Assembly: GCF_009727055.1 (NCBI RefSeq)
Contig: NC_052356.1
Coordinates: 1,132,780-1,196,779 of the forward strand
Reading direction: 5' to 3'
Length of the DNA stretch: 64,000 nt
From: Benincasa hispida
Taxonomy: Eukaryota; Streptophyta; Magnoliopsida; Cucurbitales; Cucurbitaceae
In this document: one piece after another, positions 21,006 through 34,470 of the stretch
Position numbering within the stretch: position 1 is the first letter of the stretch
Layout of the letters: each line of letters opens with the position of its first letter
Notes under the pieces: model-generated
Seen by the model: only the letters and a program-made list of their open reading frames with translations
What the model was told of the DNA's origin: nothing
Database searches by the model: none
Made by a program: the position numbers and the translations under genes

Positions 21006-23333
21006 CTAGCCAACACATGGGCATTCAAGATGGTGGAAACTTAGAACTTTCCACTAGATATAGTTAGAGGAATCAAACTTAACAACGACAAGGTTGCATG
21101 TACTAGAAAGAATATAATGAGATGTGGAGGTTGTAATGGTTAAGGGATAGGGTGAAGAAGAATATCCAACCATTAAGAAAGAAAAAAAAAAGCGCGAGTC
21201 TAAATTGCTCTAATACCCAGACGAAACTTGAGAAGTTCTATATTTTCACTCTATATAGGTTGTTTGGTTTGGAGGAATAGAGGGTGGGAATGGGTATGGA
21301 TATATGAAATTCTTGTTTGGTTGGAAAATTCCAAGTATTTACCTGGAAAAATAATTTGAGGTAGTCCTCCCGTTCTATATTTTCTCTCTCTCCATGCTTT
21401 GTATTCCCACCATAATTGGTGGATTTTTAATAAATCCCCACTTTTACTTCTTTTTTCTCTCTCCATTTTTTATTCCTTTTTCCATCTATTTTTCCTCTTT
21501 ATTCTTTATTTTTCTCTTCTTTTTATATTTATTATTTCAATTTTTTTTTTTTTTTGCTTTATGTGATATTTTTATATGTTTTTCTTTTCTATTTTTTTAA
21601 TATATTTATTTTATTTATTTTTCCCTTCTTCATAATCTTTATTATTCATTTTCTTCTATTTTTATTTTTTCTTTTAATTTTATTACTTTACTTCCTTTCA
21701 TTCTTATCATTTTATTCTCATGTTTTTCTAACTATGAATGAAGATTAAATTAAATTATTTTGTTTAAAATTATTATGGTGTAAATTAATTATTGAAAGAT
21801 AAATTTGATTTAATTTAATACTTTATAATTGCTCATTATTATAGTAACTTTAATTATAAATTACTCATTTTACAAATCCTTGTAATTGATAATTTAATTA
21901 TTATTATTATTTGATTGTTAAATAATTATTTTTCTCAAAATTTTGAATTTAATTTATTGTTTATCAGTTAATCTATAAAATTTTATAGAGTTGTCACAAT
22001 TAATTTTATGGCAATTAATTTTATAAACTAAATACAAAAATAATTTGTTCCCATAAAATTCAAATAGCATTTTCATGCACAACTAAACAGTCATCTTGAT
22101 TCCCATCAATCTTATTCCCAGATATTATTCTCAGTCATCGAACATCTAGAAAACCTTAAAACAAACGATCCAGCTAAGTAGTTGCAAGAGAGATTTAAGG
22201 AAAAATGTTATAACTTGACTAAATCTCACAAGAGAAGGAAAAAGTTGCAACAAGTTGAAAGGGATTGAATCTTAACATAGCCAACAACGATAAAACAAAA
22301 CAAAACAAAAAAGAAAGAACTAAAGGGGAAAAAAGAAATAAACCTAAGGTATTGGTGCAGATACCTCTCAAACAGAAGAGAATTTGGAGTTATAAAAACA
22401 TACCTATAGAACTACAAAAAGAAAAGGAGGAAAAAAAAAGAATAAAGGAGACCTAGTTGATAGTACAATATTATTTTGAATTTAATAAATTGTTTATATT
22501 TATAATTTAATTACTTAATATAACCCTCTAACCATAAGTAAAAGAGACAAAATGACAAATAAAAAGTTTCTCCCTTAAGCCCCTTTTAAATAGTATAGAT
22601 AATGAACCAAATCCAACTCAACTATGAAATATTTGACTTAGACTAGTTCGAGTTACTTTAGTTATCTATTCAAATTTTGTTTTGAAAAGAAGTAAGAGGA
22701 TATATGTAGTCAAAGTGAGCATAACCTAACTAATATACGAATGTTTTATTGACCTAGAAGGCTGTGATTCGAATCATCTGTCCTACTGTACAAAAAAAAT
22801 GTAAAAAATTATTTAATTATTTTTTAAATATTGAATTAAAATTAACAACTCGATTTCAATTTATATTATGAAATAAAATCATGAAATTAAATAAATATAT
22901 GCATGTGTAATTGTATTGAAAACAAAAAAGACATACTTTTTTAAATTAATAACAAATTCGAGTTGGTTTGGATTATTTTAGGTGGACCCATAAACCAACT
23001 TATTCCATAAAATTTTCATTTATTTGAATTCAACCCAACACAAATTAATTGATAATCTAGCTCAAATTGTGTGATGGGTTGGGTTGACCAAGTTCTTTGG
23101 GTCATCGAGGGGGTATATTTTCAAGAGTCATGTATAATGCAAAAACGGGAGGACTCCACAATCGAGGATCAAGGTACCAAAGAAAATACCTCACAAACAA
23201 GGCAGATGCAATAAAGAGAGTAGAAGAGAAAACACAAAGAAAACCAAATGATAATCAAAAGAGCCAGGTGAAAAACAAATCAACAAGACCCCATTCCACA
23301 ACACAATGCGAGCTTGAACCACAAAACAATAAG
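21006..23333. other. AT-rich intergenic sequence, possible small TIR element
   Basis: No gene is visible. From ~21255 (ggttgtttggtttggaggaat, then gggtgggaatggg) to ~22145 (reverse complement gatgggaatcaagatgactg) the ends are loosely inverted. This could mark a hAT- or Harbinger-like miniature element, but the similarity is weak and no target duplication was found. The rest is T-rich and A-rich low-complexity sequence. Confidence 0.3.
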
Positions 23334-23574
23334 GGGTTGTTTGGGGCGCTGAGTTGAGATAGGATGTCTAGAGTTCATATATCTGTAGAGTTCATATGTC
23401 TATGTTTGGGGTGCAGAGTTGAGTTCATATGTCTGGTATCTGATGCAGTTTTTTGAACTTTAAATAATATGCTTTTATGATTGTTATTTTTGTTTTGAAA
23501 CTTTTTTATTCAATAATTCTACCCATCTTGTTTGAATAAAATATGGATTGTATTTTTTTTTAACTTTTAAAACT

Positions 23575-23576
23575 TT

Positions 23577-23612
<36 letters not shown>

Positions 23613-23614
23613 TG
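23575..23614 (+). repeat. (CTTT)n microsatellite
   Basis: About ten uninterrupted CTTT units, located within the Harbinger-like element. Confidence 0.9.
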
Positions 23615-24169
23615 GTGGGCAATGAACAACAATTAACTCATTATATTTCTTGTAGAAATATGGTTAAATAAAGTGAGAAACTAAAGCGAAATCAAAACTT
23701 TTGATTCTAACTAATTTTTTTCCATGAATTTCATTATCATCTTCTTCTTTTTCTTCTTATTCTTATTGTTGCTCTATATTTTTACTATGTCATGAATTTT
23801 TTTAATTAAATCTCCCCATTATCGTAAAAGCCAATGAAATGTCACCACATTTCTTCAATAGTTTCACTTTCATTTCCTTTAAACTTAAGGATCATCAGAG
23901 AACAAATCTCTAGTTTTCACTAATTCTTGCTAGAAAATGTTGTAGGAAATTTTTTTCATTTTATGGTTTTTTTTTTTTTTTTGTTATATGTTACGTACTT
24001 TTTAACTACATACATTTTTCGTCTAAATATTGTTAACACTCATTTGATATGTGAATTTATTACGTATAAATGTTGTACTTAATGTAGATAAAATAATATA
24101 TTTTTTATATGATCAACAACCCTAAAACATACTTTATTAGTCATTAGTCTTATAGTAGTCGAAAGTGGT

Positions 24170-24900
24170 TGTCGAAATTAATTATCGAAGATGATTTTTG
24201 CTGAAGTTTGTAGTCAGAGGTGGTTGTTGGAGCCTAAAGTTGGTCAGATGAAGGTGTATTGGAGTTGATTGTCGAAGTTTGTCATCATAGGTGATTTTCG
24301 AATCTCGAAATTGGTAGGGTGAAAGTGGTCGTCGAAGTTGACCATCGAAGATGATTTTCACTGGAGATTGTAGTCGGAGGTGACTATTGGAGCCTGAAGT
24401 TAGTCGCATGAAGATGGTATTAGAGTTGGTTGTCAGAGTTTGTTGTCGAAGATGGTTGTTAAAGCCTCAAGTTGGTCGTTGGAGTTGCTCGCTCAAAGGT
24501 GATCATGGAAGGTAATTTTCATCGGAGTTTGTAGTCAGAGGTGGTTGTCAAAGCCTACGAAGGTGGTTTTCGGAGTTGGTCATCGTAGTTTGTTGTCAGA
24601 GCCAATTGGTCGTCGGAGTTGGTAACGTGAAGGTGGTTGTCGAAGTTGGGTCACCGGAGGTGGTTTTCGGAATTGGTCGCGCGAAGGTTGTCGGAGCTCG
24701 AAGTTGGTCACCGAAGCTGTCATCGGAGGTAGTTGTCAGAGTGGATTTCACCACAAGTATTGTCATTGGAGGTGGTTGTTAGAGCCCAGAGTTGTCATCG
24801 GAGGTGGTTATCGGAGCCTGGAGTTGGTCACCGGAGTTATAATCGGAGGTGGTTGTCGGAGGTCAAAGTTAGTTCTCGGAGTGTGACAGTTGCCGATAGG
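24170..24900 (+). repeat. GTTGGTCG/GGAGGTGGTTGTCGG minisatellite
   Basis: Short imperfect repeats of the words gttggtc, gtcggag and ggaggtggttgtc fill ~730 bp. They leave several overlapping pseudo-open frames of V, G and E residues that are by-products of the repeat, not genes. Confidence 0.7.
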
Positions 24901-25058
24901 TGGAGCCATCGAAGACATGGGAATAAAGGAGAATTAGGGTGAGTTGGTAAAATATACCAACTCAACTCCACCAACATTTAAAGTTGGTGGGCCAAACAAT
25001 GAGTTGGTATATTACACCAACTCAACTCAACTCATATTGGTGAGCCAAACACCCCTAA

Positions 25059-26293
25059 GATGTAAAAGAAGCAAAGTAGAATGAGAACACCCACCATGGG
25101 AACGACAATTTCACTCGTCATCAGAATTTTTTAATACTCCCTAACTTAATATATACTCTTACTTCTCGTTTGTTTGGATATAAAAGAAAAACTCGTTGAA
25201 ATCAAGAAGTTATATTGAAAATATTGAAATTTTTTATGAGTTTATTTTATAAAAGAAAATATAATAAAGTGGACAACAAATAGAAATCTAACCATAAGTT
25301 TGGTTGAATAATGAATCACTGTATAGAAGAAAGTTGAACTGATTTAGTTAGACATTTAGTAGGCATATGCGATCACTAAGGTAAAGTAGGAAACAGATCT
25401 TTTCAAGTTCAAAATCTTTCTAAATTCAAATAAAATTTGGAACCTTTTGTATAAAAAATTTAAATTTTATATAAAAAAACACAATTTCAAATTCAAGTTG
25501 AACTCGAATTCTTTTGTATTTTCTTAACTCTCCAAACAAAAGAATTGAAATCCTCCAAATCCATAGATTCCAAAGAGGAGTTATCTTTTGTATTTTCTTT
25601 GTAAACGAAGTTATGCTGGCACAAATGTACTCTATTGTAATTTTGTATTTTTCTTAACAAAACTATGTTAGTTTTGAAAATTTTCTTTATATATATAAGA
25701 TGAAAGAGGACCTCAAACTCCGAGTTTAAGATACAATCAAAAAAACACACATAACCAAAGGAATTAAGAGAAGAACAAGAACAAAAAATACAAAGAAAAA
25801 ATCACAAAGAAGTGAACCTACTAAAGTCTTCTCAATAAAAGCCATGAGCCACTGAGCCGATTCCGTACAGCAAGCTAGCAACAAAAGAATTTTTAAAAAT
25901 ATTACCTCTAAATCAAAGAAGGTTATACCAAATCACCACAGGATGCCTAGGGTGCAAGGACTTCCAAGTTCTAATGACCTCAGCCACTATCGATTATACT
26001 TACTCAAAGAGTTCAACAAGCTTTCTAGAGTTAGAAGGCCAGGTTCAAGTCCATTTAGTGCGGAGGAAATAATTAACCATAAAATGAAGAGAACTATTCA
26101 CATCCATTATAATCACAATATTTAAGTGCTGCAAAATAGGACTTCTTTCTAACCAAGGGTCAAACCAAATTGAACAACAATGACCATCTCTAATAAAAAA
26201 TCAAACCAAGGGTTGGGACAATCCCCATCGAACACAAAGAATCGTCTGCCAACACCACGATAAAGAACTAGCAAAAACTAACTGCCCAAATAC
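25059..26293. other. AT-rich sequence without recognisable features
   Basis: No gene, clear repeat boundary or RNA gene was seen. Short ORFs here look random. Confidence 0.4.
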
Positions 26294-27377
26294 TGTAACG
26301 ATCCGACTTTCTATCATTTATTAACGGGATGTTACTACATACATGCATAGACCTCAGATAAAAGTTTTAACTCTTTGCTCAAGTAAAATAAAACGACAAA
26401 TAAAATTAATAAAATTTCACTAAAACAACTTAAAACATTTGTTTGAGGTATCAAATTCAAAAGCTTGCAAACCCACCAGAAAATCATAGACCATAAACCA
26501 ATACTTATATACTTAGAATCTTGACACATTAATTTCCTTAATATTTCCAAAATAACAAAACCCTTCCTTGAACACTTTTCTTTGTCTCTCACTTATAATT
26601 GGTTAGGCCAATACTTAAAGTTCTATTTTCCACCTTTTTCAAATGTGTCGTGCATGCATTACCCAAAGTATGGTCTAATTAACTCATCTCCATGTCTTAC
26701 CTTTCTGGTTCTAAATTTCATAAAAATACTTTTCCTCATGCTTATCTTTGCTAATGCCCATAAATTGAAGGGTCTTTTTCACTTTCCAAGTGAAACATAA
26801 TATTTATATCGAAACATAGGACTATTTTTAACCTTTTCATATTCAAGAATTCAATTCCAAATTTCATGTCTTAATAGGGAAATCTCCACAAGTTGTCATC
26901 ATTTCTACAATCCAAATCCTTATCCTTTCTCTTGGTAAAGTTAATTAAACTTGAGGCTTTTCATCACAACAAAGACAAAATCCAAATATCATGAGGTCAA
27001 TAATTCAATCCAATAACTTATTCTTCTCCATTTTAAGTCAACTTTATTTTTCAACCATCTTGGTTTCCTTGTCAAAAAATCATCTTACCAAGGTCCTATA
27101 AGGAGTTCTTCATGTTAGCACTTATACACCAACTAGATTTTATTTTTTTTTTTCCTTTTTAGGCACATTATATGAAGAAGCAAACAAAACACCTTACTCA
27201 ATCCACCAATCTCTAATATCACTAAAGTGATTATGGCTTATTAATCCATTCAAAATTCTTCTTAAGGCATATGACTTTAATAAAATCATAGTCTCTTATT
27301 CTTCTCGTTCTTGTCCCTAAAGCAACTTTAACTTTGCACCTATGTACGTGCCTTGTAAAAGAATTTGTTGTAATGCC

Positions 27378-29358
27378 TGATGGGTGGAAAATGGAGTAAA
27401 TAAATATGCATTTATCGTTCGTTCTCCATGCGTCGCTAGTCATGCGTTGGACTAAGGGATATGCAATATGCGTCTAAGAATCTATGTGATGACCGTGAGT
27501 TTCTGCCACAAGTTTCTTGCTCTCTCGCCAAGTATAACGAGATCGCAAGTTTCTCGGGTGATTCGAGGTCGAACTCAGGGACTTGTAGCTAAATGTTATA
27601 AAGTAAAGTGTTTGCGGCGAAGAATAAAAGAATATTGAAGGTTATAAGCTATGCGCTACTCCTACTCCTAACTAACAGATTAAGCAAGTGGAAGTATGAC
27701 TATGAGAGATAGAGACACAGCAACTATTAACGCGTAATAAAATGTATGGGAAAATAGATAAAATGGCGGGAATGACTTCACCACATCACTAAGCTTTATC
27801 GCAAGGGTAACCCCAGCCAACGCAAGCTATGCGATTATGCTACACACACACTAGACAAAGACACATGCGATGTATATGCGATAGTGTCAAGAGGCCTTAT
27901 GTCTAAGTCTCTATTCTTGCTCACGTGCTCCCACACATAAACAAGATGACCACATACCACCGTATCCTACTTCTGGACGCATGCGATGTGACCGCATACT
28001 TTCATATCCTATCTATAGGGTGCATACGCTGTGTAATAACAAATAGAGTTTATCTTTAAGCCTCTATTCTTGCCTATGCGATCCAATCTGACTCTCTCAA
28101 GCCTAAATTTGGTTTTTAGACTACTCTCTCAAGTATGCCTAAATGATGAATGATGCGCTCATAAGACAAGGTAATCACATAAATATGATTGACATAAGAT
28201 TATTCCTATCTCTAAGAACACTGCTTATTTTACTTAATGCGTTCCACCACTTACCCTCCCAGGTAGTTAGCTACTGCTGATAAGCTCATAGACAAGCATT
28301 GTGTCCGCTCATAAACAAGTGTTGCTACAGCATCACACTAAACAAATAAGGTTTTCTCACAACACTCACGCAACGCACACCTCTCGGTGGTTTGCTACTT
28401 GCTTCATATGTCTATGCCACATGATTGAGTATGCGATACTCTAGCAATCTTACTTAGTCTTTGCAGTGAAAGTAAAGAATGATAAGAAAATGAAGATGGA
28501 ATCGAAAGAAATGGAGAAATGCATTGATCACAAAATGTGCTAATCTCTTAAGCCACAATGTAATACAATACAGTGATAGAAGAGATATAGAGGGCCAGAT
28601 AGGCAACGTCTTGCTTCCATCAAATGTGTGTCAAGGCTACCGATGGTGCCATGGATGGGCGGTGGAGTAGTCTCTCTCGAGATCTATCTCCGGTGGAGCT
28701 CCAGTCGTCACTCGGAGTGGTAGGAGGAATGAAAAACTCTCAAGACTATCTTCTCACGCTTTCGCCTGGATCACAAGGATCTGCCCTAAGGCAGAAGCTC
28801 GGATGATTTCAAGTTGTGTTCTAAGGCTTCTATTTGTAAAGCTTGATCGCCGACAGCATTAATGGTCCTTCTCTGAAATTTTGCTGCTAACGGCGTGATG
28901 AACTTGCTTTGAATCTCTATTACTAACGGCGTGGTAGGTGAAATGTCAACATCGCCTTTTGATACTCCCGAGGTATGCGTTCATGCTTGGTTTCCGGAGT
29001 ATCATCGCATTCCACCATCCTTGCGTTCATCCCTCTATTATGGTTATTACTCTGTAGCTACAACCTCTATGCGATGGACGCATGCGGTTAATGGTCGCAA
29101 CATCCATGCGTCGAACATATGCAATCGCCGCTGCGATGGCGAGATTCACCGCATGCGATCGATTCCTATGTTAGCTACAAAAATAGACAATTGGATGTAA
29201 AATAATGCATAATAGTGGGTTAGTCGAGATTTTCATTCCTGGTCGATGCAAGCTCACTTTCTCATGAATTCTTAGTATAATCGCCACATATTCAACTTAA
29301 CAGCCCTCATAATTCTAAATAAAAGGCTTATAATAATGTACATTTCTGCCCGTCATCA
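27378..29358 (-). mobile_element. Solo LTR of Athila/Tat-like family B
   Basis: This 1981-bp unit begins TGATGGGTGG and ends CCGTCATCA, i.e. TG...CA with inverted TGATG/CATCA ends. It is flanked by a perfect 5-bp direct repeat ATGCC (27373-27377 and 29359-29363), and no internal region is present. Minus orientation is inferred because its reverse complement ends like the plus-strand LTR at 61786-62720, which is followed by a primer-binding site. The sequence is rich in gatgcg/gcgat words. Short ORFs within it have no protein-family signature. Confidence 0.8.
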
Positions 29359-29806
29359 ATGCCACTTCTCTTTATCATTGCAAAACATAACACTATTCCT
29401 TACAACCATTTCATAAGTCAACTTATTCGATAGCTTAAATATGTACTTTTTCTCGTACTATCATCTTACATAGTTTTATCAAACTTCAAGATCTTTGAAT
29501 TAAAGCATATGTTTCTTTTTAATAATCCTACAACTTCTACCATGAGATAAACAAGCAATAAGTGGCCTTCAAACATTTATTTCTATGGAGCCATAATGAA
29601 ATAATCATCATACCAACATTTCTCAAGTCATGATATAAGCAGCCACCATTAACTAGTTCATAAAGCTTAAACAATTACTTTCGTGCACAACCATCATAAA
29701 ACTTTCAATTGATTGGACGTACCCGGTGATGAGGAAGAATCTGTTGATGAGCCATAGGGACATTTTGGACTCACAATGTAAGTCAGTCTATAGAACATAA
29801 AATGTA

Positions 29807-29819
29807 GGCTCTGATACCA
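29807..29819 (-). promoter_or_regulatory. tRNA-Met primer-binding site
   Basis: The minus strand reads TGGTATCAGAGCC two bases inside an LTR end (…GGTTGTTACA). Confidence 0.7.
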
Positions 29820-30427
29820 ACTGTAACAACCTAACTTTTCTATCATTTACTAACAACACGTTACTACATGCAAGCATAGACCTCAAATAAAAAAATTTAC
29901 TCTTTGCTCAAGTAAAATAAAACAACAAATAAAATTAATAAAATTTCACTAAAACAACTTAATCATTTGTTCGGGGTCTTCCTAAAAATATAAGATAAAA
30001 CTAGAAACCGTTTAAGAATTTAAAAGTTTAACATAAAAAGTTCTAGAATTTCAAATATTTAGATTCATTTCAAACATGAAAACATGAAAACATGAATAGA
30101 AGCATTTGTCTAGTCCTAATGGTATGGTCGTGAATTCTTCTCGTCATTCTCCAGTGTGTCCTACCCTTACCTAAAAAACATAGCATATGAAAGGGTGAGT
30201 ATTATAAATACTCAGTAAGTGACCCACTACTAACATGAACTTGTTAACCTTCCTATCCCGGCACGGGTGTACATAACATAACATAGATATAAACATAAGC
30301 ATAGACATAGGCATAGACATAGGCATAGGCATAAGTAGTGAACCCGAAGGTCCACAAATCATAGCATAGTAGTGATCCTAAGGAAACACAAATCATAGCA
30401 TAAGTAGTGATCCCGAAAGAAACACAA

Positions 30428-30922
30428 TGTTGGGGTTGGTGCCCTAAACTCGTAGGGTCCTATAGTTTGTAATTGTAATGTACAAATATTTTATTTATGT
30501 AATAAAATATGTAATGTTTTATTTCAAAATTAATTGCATTAACCACAAACCAATAAACTAACATCCAAGGTTATCTTGTAGCTTACACATGTATGTAGAG
30601 ACATATAAGTGGATCATGTTTAAGTGATAATCTAAATTATCTGTAGTAGATGGATAAGGTTGGATACCTTATTCTGATGACACTACGAGTATGGTCCACT
30701 TTGTAGATGTTACAATTGTGTAAAATGCTACAAATGATCTGATCCTGATTGTTCATGTAGAGACATGTGAGCGGGGATATTCTATATACAAAGGAGTTTG
30801 TATAAGACCAAACCACGAAATGTATAGTCTCATTATATAACGTCGTTCATAATAGAGACTTACATTTCACCAGGATGACCATAGGTAACATGACTTGAAT
30901 CCTGAGTGAGTTGTGAACTTTT
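30428..30922 (+). mobile_element. Copia LTR fragment (5' part only)
   Basis: It begins TGTTGGGGTTGGTGCC and matches the first ~500 bp of the LTR at 54930-56373, including tagggtcctatagtttgtaa and ggatgaccataggtaacatgac. It ends abruptly after gtgagttgtgaac at about 30922. No second LTR is nearby. Confidence 0.75.
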
Positions 30923-32690
30923 AGTTAAGAAAACTTTTCATGCACACCTAAGTATAAATAGGATTAACAAAAAAGGAGTCTGTTTTGCAAAATTTTCCTA
31001 TGCCTAAGAGGAGTGTGGGTGCTTGTTGATGCTCTGAAGGTGCTGAAGGATTTTTTAGCAAGTTTGAGGTGATCTGAGAAGTTTTCCAACTGAATCAAAA
31101 AGGATTTGATGCTCAAAATTTAAGGTAAGTGAACTATGAAGTTTTGAGCAAGCTTATCAAAAGAAAATTTAGTTAATTAATATCTGAAAATATAATTATG
31201 AAAAGTTGAATCTAATTAATATTATAGATGAATAAGAAAGCAGCTGCATACGAAGACTAAGCAAGCAGCTAGTTTGTCAAGGAGTGCAACGACGCACAAA
31301 GGCGTAAAGTAAGGCACACAAGGGTTGGTTGGCGCATAGGCACAGAAGGATGTCCTTGCGACCATAGAGCACCCAATAGAGAAAGAAGCCAGTCTTTAGA
31401 CAGGAAGAAGGTAAAATGGCTAAGTATAAGAGATGCGATAAACTCAGTTATGATGCGATGATGATATGCGATAATGTTAAGTTAAGTATTATGCTAAGCT
31501 CAAAAGGGAGCTACTGATACTAACCAAGGGACCTCTTCTTATTACAGAGTAGATGCTAGTAGAAGGGGCTAACAGATCTCTTGGATAGGTAGCTTAAGAC
31601 AGTGAGTGAGAAGTTTTAATAAATGTTTTTCCAAAGATAGTTTTTATGAATATTTTGATCACATAGGTAGTTTACAATGAAGTTTTCTATCATGTCTTAG
31701 TGGACTCAGTCTTTTAACGAATGTCAATCGCATAATCCATGTTTCAAATGATGAAGTTATTTATGAATTTAGCATGCGTTTTTTAGTAAGTTTATGTTAT
31801 ATTTTATAGCATGATAAGTTTTTACCAAGGAATTATATAAGCATGCTTATTGTTTCACAAGGCACCATGAGATGATAATGAAACTATGAGGAATGTTTAA
31901 AATGAATGCATATTCTGCCATGTGCATAAATGTTTTGTGCCTTTTATGAACCGTGCTCCAATATTGGTATCGAAGGTATGGTAAGATACCTAAACTTCAG
32001 TTATGCTATGGATCCTTGACACCGAAGGTATAGTAAGGTGGTTAGGACCCAGTTCAACTCTACTTGCACATATGATTATGTTATTGACGTTGATGAGATC
32101 GAGCGAAAGGGCTCTCTCTTAACTGAGGTTATTAGGGATTGAGCAAAAGGACTCTCTCACGTGTTCAAGCAGTGGAGTAGTGGTGTTTTCCAGAAAAATG
32201 CTAATGAGCTCTATTTCAGAGTTTTTACGTGATGTACTTTTACAATTCCAGTTTCATTTTCAAAACCCTGACTATGATTTTATAAATATTCAATGATAAG
32301 CATGTTCACGTTATGTATAATTTAAAGCATGTTTTATTTAAGATAGTCACTCACTGAGCATTTTAAGCTCACTCTTTCGTGTGTTTTCTTTCCCCAAGTA
32401 GCGATCGATGTCTCAAAGCCGAGTAGATCTACCAGTCAGTCACTATCCAGGATTTTTTCTAGAGAATAGTGTTTAGATGGTTCACCACATCTGTTTAATA
32501 GTGGTTTCGTCTGTACATATCATGGGGATCTGGCTAGAAATATGAGATGGGGATTGTATTATAATAATGTTTGTTACTAGTTTAACTGTGATGTGAATGA
32601 ATGTGGATTTTTAGATCAATAGCCCCTATGTTAACATGTTGTTATGAAATAATGCTTGGAACAATTATAGTACTGAAATGTTTATCTGAT
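30923..32690 (+). mobile_element. Probable gypsy-type LTR fragment, plus orientation
   Basis: No gene is visible. A TATAAATAG word at ~30955 and the run cactcactgagcattttaagctcact at ~32345 resemble the promoter and 3' parts of Tekay-type gypsy LTRs. No partner LTR or primer-binding site was found, so the assignment is tentative. Confidence 0.35.
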
Positions 32691-32809
32691 TGCTAGGTGC
32701 TAAGGATATAAGTTACAGAGTTTAGTAGGATAGTAGCTATCACAAAAGGGTTGACAATTGATATCTTCACACCCCTTCTTGGATTAAAAATGTAATATGA
32801 GGAGGGATG

Positions 32810-33203
32810 TGATAAAATACCTCTGAATAGACCCATTAATAGAATAGAGTACATGGGAGAAGCAATACAAGCCCTAATACAACTCATAAATCTACATGGC
32901 ACACCAAAAACTAGAAGGGTGCCAAAGAGAAAATCCCAATGAACATAGTCATAAACCTTTTGGAGATCTACCTTCAATGCATGTCGACCTTTACCTTCAT
33001 TCTTATGATAACCTCCCACAATCTCCTGACAAAGCAGAATATTGTCCACAATATTGCCTTTCACAAAGACAAATTGAAATCTCTAAGCCCCCTGGATTAG
33101 GCCTTTTAAGAACTAGAGCTATCAAAGTCGCATTTACACCAGGAGGAAGGAAAAAAAGTGTCAAATAAATGGACTGCATCACATAAGTCATTCCCAACCA
33201 CAC
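32810..33203 (-). pseudogene. LINE (L1-type) reverse transcriptase fragment
   Basis: The minus strand encodes plant L1-type RT pieces: a FF-PPGVNATLIALVLK segment (33100-33200), and in another frame NILLCQEIVGGYH, GRHALKVDLQKVYD and VHWDFLFGTLL. These fit the LINE RT motif region containing K-DLxKAYDxVxWxFL. A frameshift separates the two pieces. The catalytic YxDD region is missing. It is a 5'- and 3'-truncated dead copy. Confidence 0.75.
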
Positions 33204-34470
33204 CCTAAGCTACTTTAGAAAACCCCACTTAAAAACCATCAGGTCCAAGGGTTATATAAATTTAAACCTCAAACTTTTGTAAATGTATCAATTTACTCCA
33301 TTATATTTTGTTTGGGAAAACTCAATGTGAAACTTATAATTATATTAATTAAACCCGTAAACATTTATAAATGAATCAATTTAGACTTATGTAAAAATTT
33401 TCTTTGAAAATTGTCCATACATTTACTCTAATCGTCTAATCTAAACAGACATCTAAAGAAGGTTATATAATTTGAGAATTAATGAATGACTTTTAAAGAT
33501 AATCATACTGAAGAGCCTATTACTGATTTTTGAAAATTTTGGAGTTTAATTAACTCAAATTATAAGTTCTACATGATATTTTGATTAACAAAATCTAGAG
33601 GAAATAACTTGATATACTTGTGAAAGTTCAAAGTTTGAATTGATACAATTATTAATTTAGAATCTTAATTGATACAACACTCAAAATTTAAGAGTATAAA
33701 TTGATTTGCACTTCTTTTATTTCCACTAAGTGATTAGATTTGTTGGTGTGGAACCTTATGTGAGAAATGGTGAAAAAGTGAATAGACAATTGAAAAAGAT
33801 TCAGAGTAAAAACCTTAAAGCCCTAAAACGAAAATATTTCTAGAGGCATATAACAAATGAAGAGAATATTATATTATTGTTTTGTAGAATAGGTTGAAAA
33901 ATTCGAACCACAAACCTATATCGATATTTTTATGTCAGTTAAATATAGTTCTAACTTACTAAAAAACGATACTAAGGTCCCCAAAGCTCAAAGCTCGATT
34001 AATTAACCAAGGACACCTGTCAAACTCATTCAATGATTTATACACAGAGAACCAATTTCCACCAAACCAATGGTCAGTTTCATATCTGTTTGTTCCAACA
34101 GTAGCTAGTAACAAAATCATTTATAACTTTGCTTATTTTTCTCAAATAAAATGAACCAATTTACAACAAATATATATCCCACCGTACGGTATAAAAATTA
34201 TCTCAACAAAATCTAAGAGCTGCCATATCTGTGGAAAAGAGCAAGCCAAAGCCTCTGCCTATAATACAAGCCGCACTAACAAACAGCTGCTACTAGCTTC
34301 ATTATTCTTTTCTTAAGTTTTGTCCAAGAATTGGATTTGAAACCATTAATGCTTGTAATTCTCTGTTCCTATGTGCACCATTGTACAAAAGTATTGCTCA
34401 AATAATGAAGGGGCCCCATTTTTATGACATCTGGAGCGTACGTTGTGTGTAACACTTCTCACTAGACTTC
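33204..34470. other. AT-rich sequence and 3' flank of ELM1
   Basis: From ~33240 to ~33710 there are repeated words of the type aaatttaaacctcaaacttttgtaa and tatcaattta on both strands, common in plant AT-rich non-coding repeats. The ELM1 3' untranslated region should lie just below 34471 on the minus strand; its end cannot be fixed from sequence alone. Confidence 0.35.

Larger units (their letters stand above)
23334..25055. mobile_element. PIF/Harbinger-like non-autonomous DNA transposon
   Basis: The left end is GGGGTTGTTTGGGGC and the right end, reverse-complemented, is GGGGTGTTTGGCTCACC. Both are flanked by TAA (23331-23333 and 25056-25058), the 3-bp target duplication of PIF/Harbinger elements. 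Both ends carry subterminal copies of tgttTGGGG...GAGTTGAG-type words. The 1.72-kb interior has no transposase; it holds a CTTT microsatellite (~23575-23614) and an imperfect minisatellite (~24170-24900). Confidence 0.65.
26294..30427 (-). mobile_element. Minus-oriented LTR retrotransposon remnant with tRNA-Met primer site
   Basis: About 160 bp beginning tgtaacgatccgac at 26294 are repeated directly, beginning tgtaacaacctaac, at 29822. These are the 3' ends of two LTRs of one minus-oriented element. Next to the right copy the minus strand reads TGGTATCAGAGCC (29807-29819), the initiator tRNA-Met primer-binding site. The words gtgacccac and ctcagtaagtgac near 30200 resemble gypsy Tekay-type LTRs in reverse. 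No pol domain remains. A solo LTR of another family (27378-29358) sits inside, and the right LTR is cut at 30427 by a copia LTR fragment. Confidence 0.55.

Noticed and set aside
24576..24942. Three overlapping plus-strand ORFs rich in V, G and E.
   Set aside because: All frames of a minisatellite stay open; no protein signature.
28624..29200. ORFs of 60 and 89 codons in the solo LTR, with similar ORFs in the family-B fragments at 56795 and 58828.
   Set aside because: They lie within LTR sequence, are not conserved in frame between copies, and match no family I know.
30171..30362. Minus-strand ORF with repeating M, P and S.
   Set aside because: It is the product of a short cataggcata-type repeat in an LTR.
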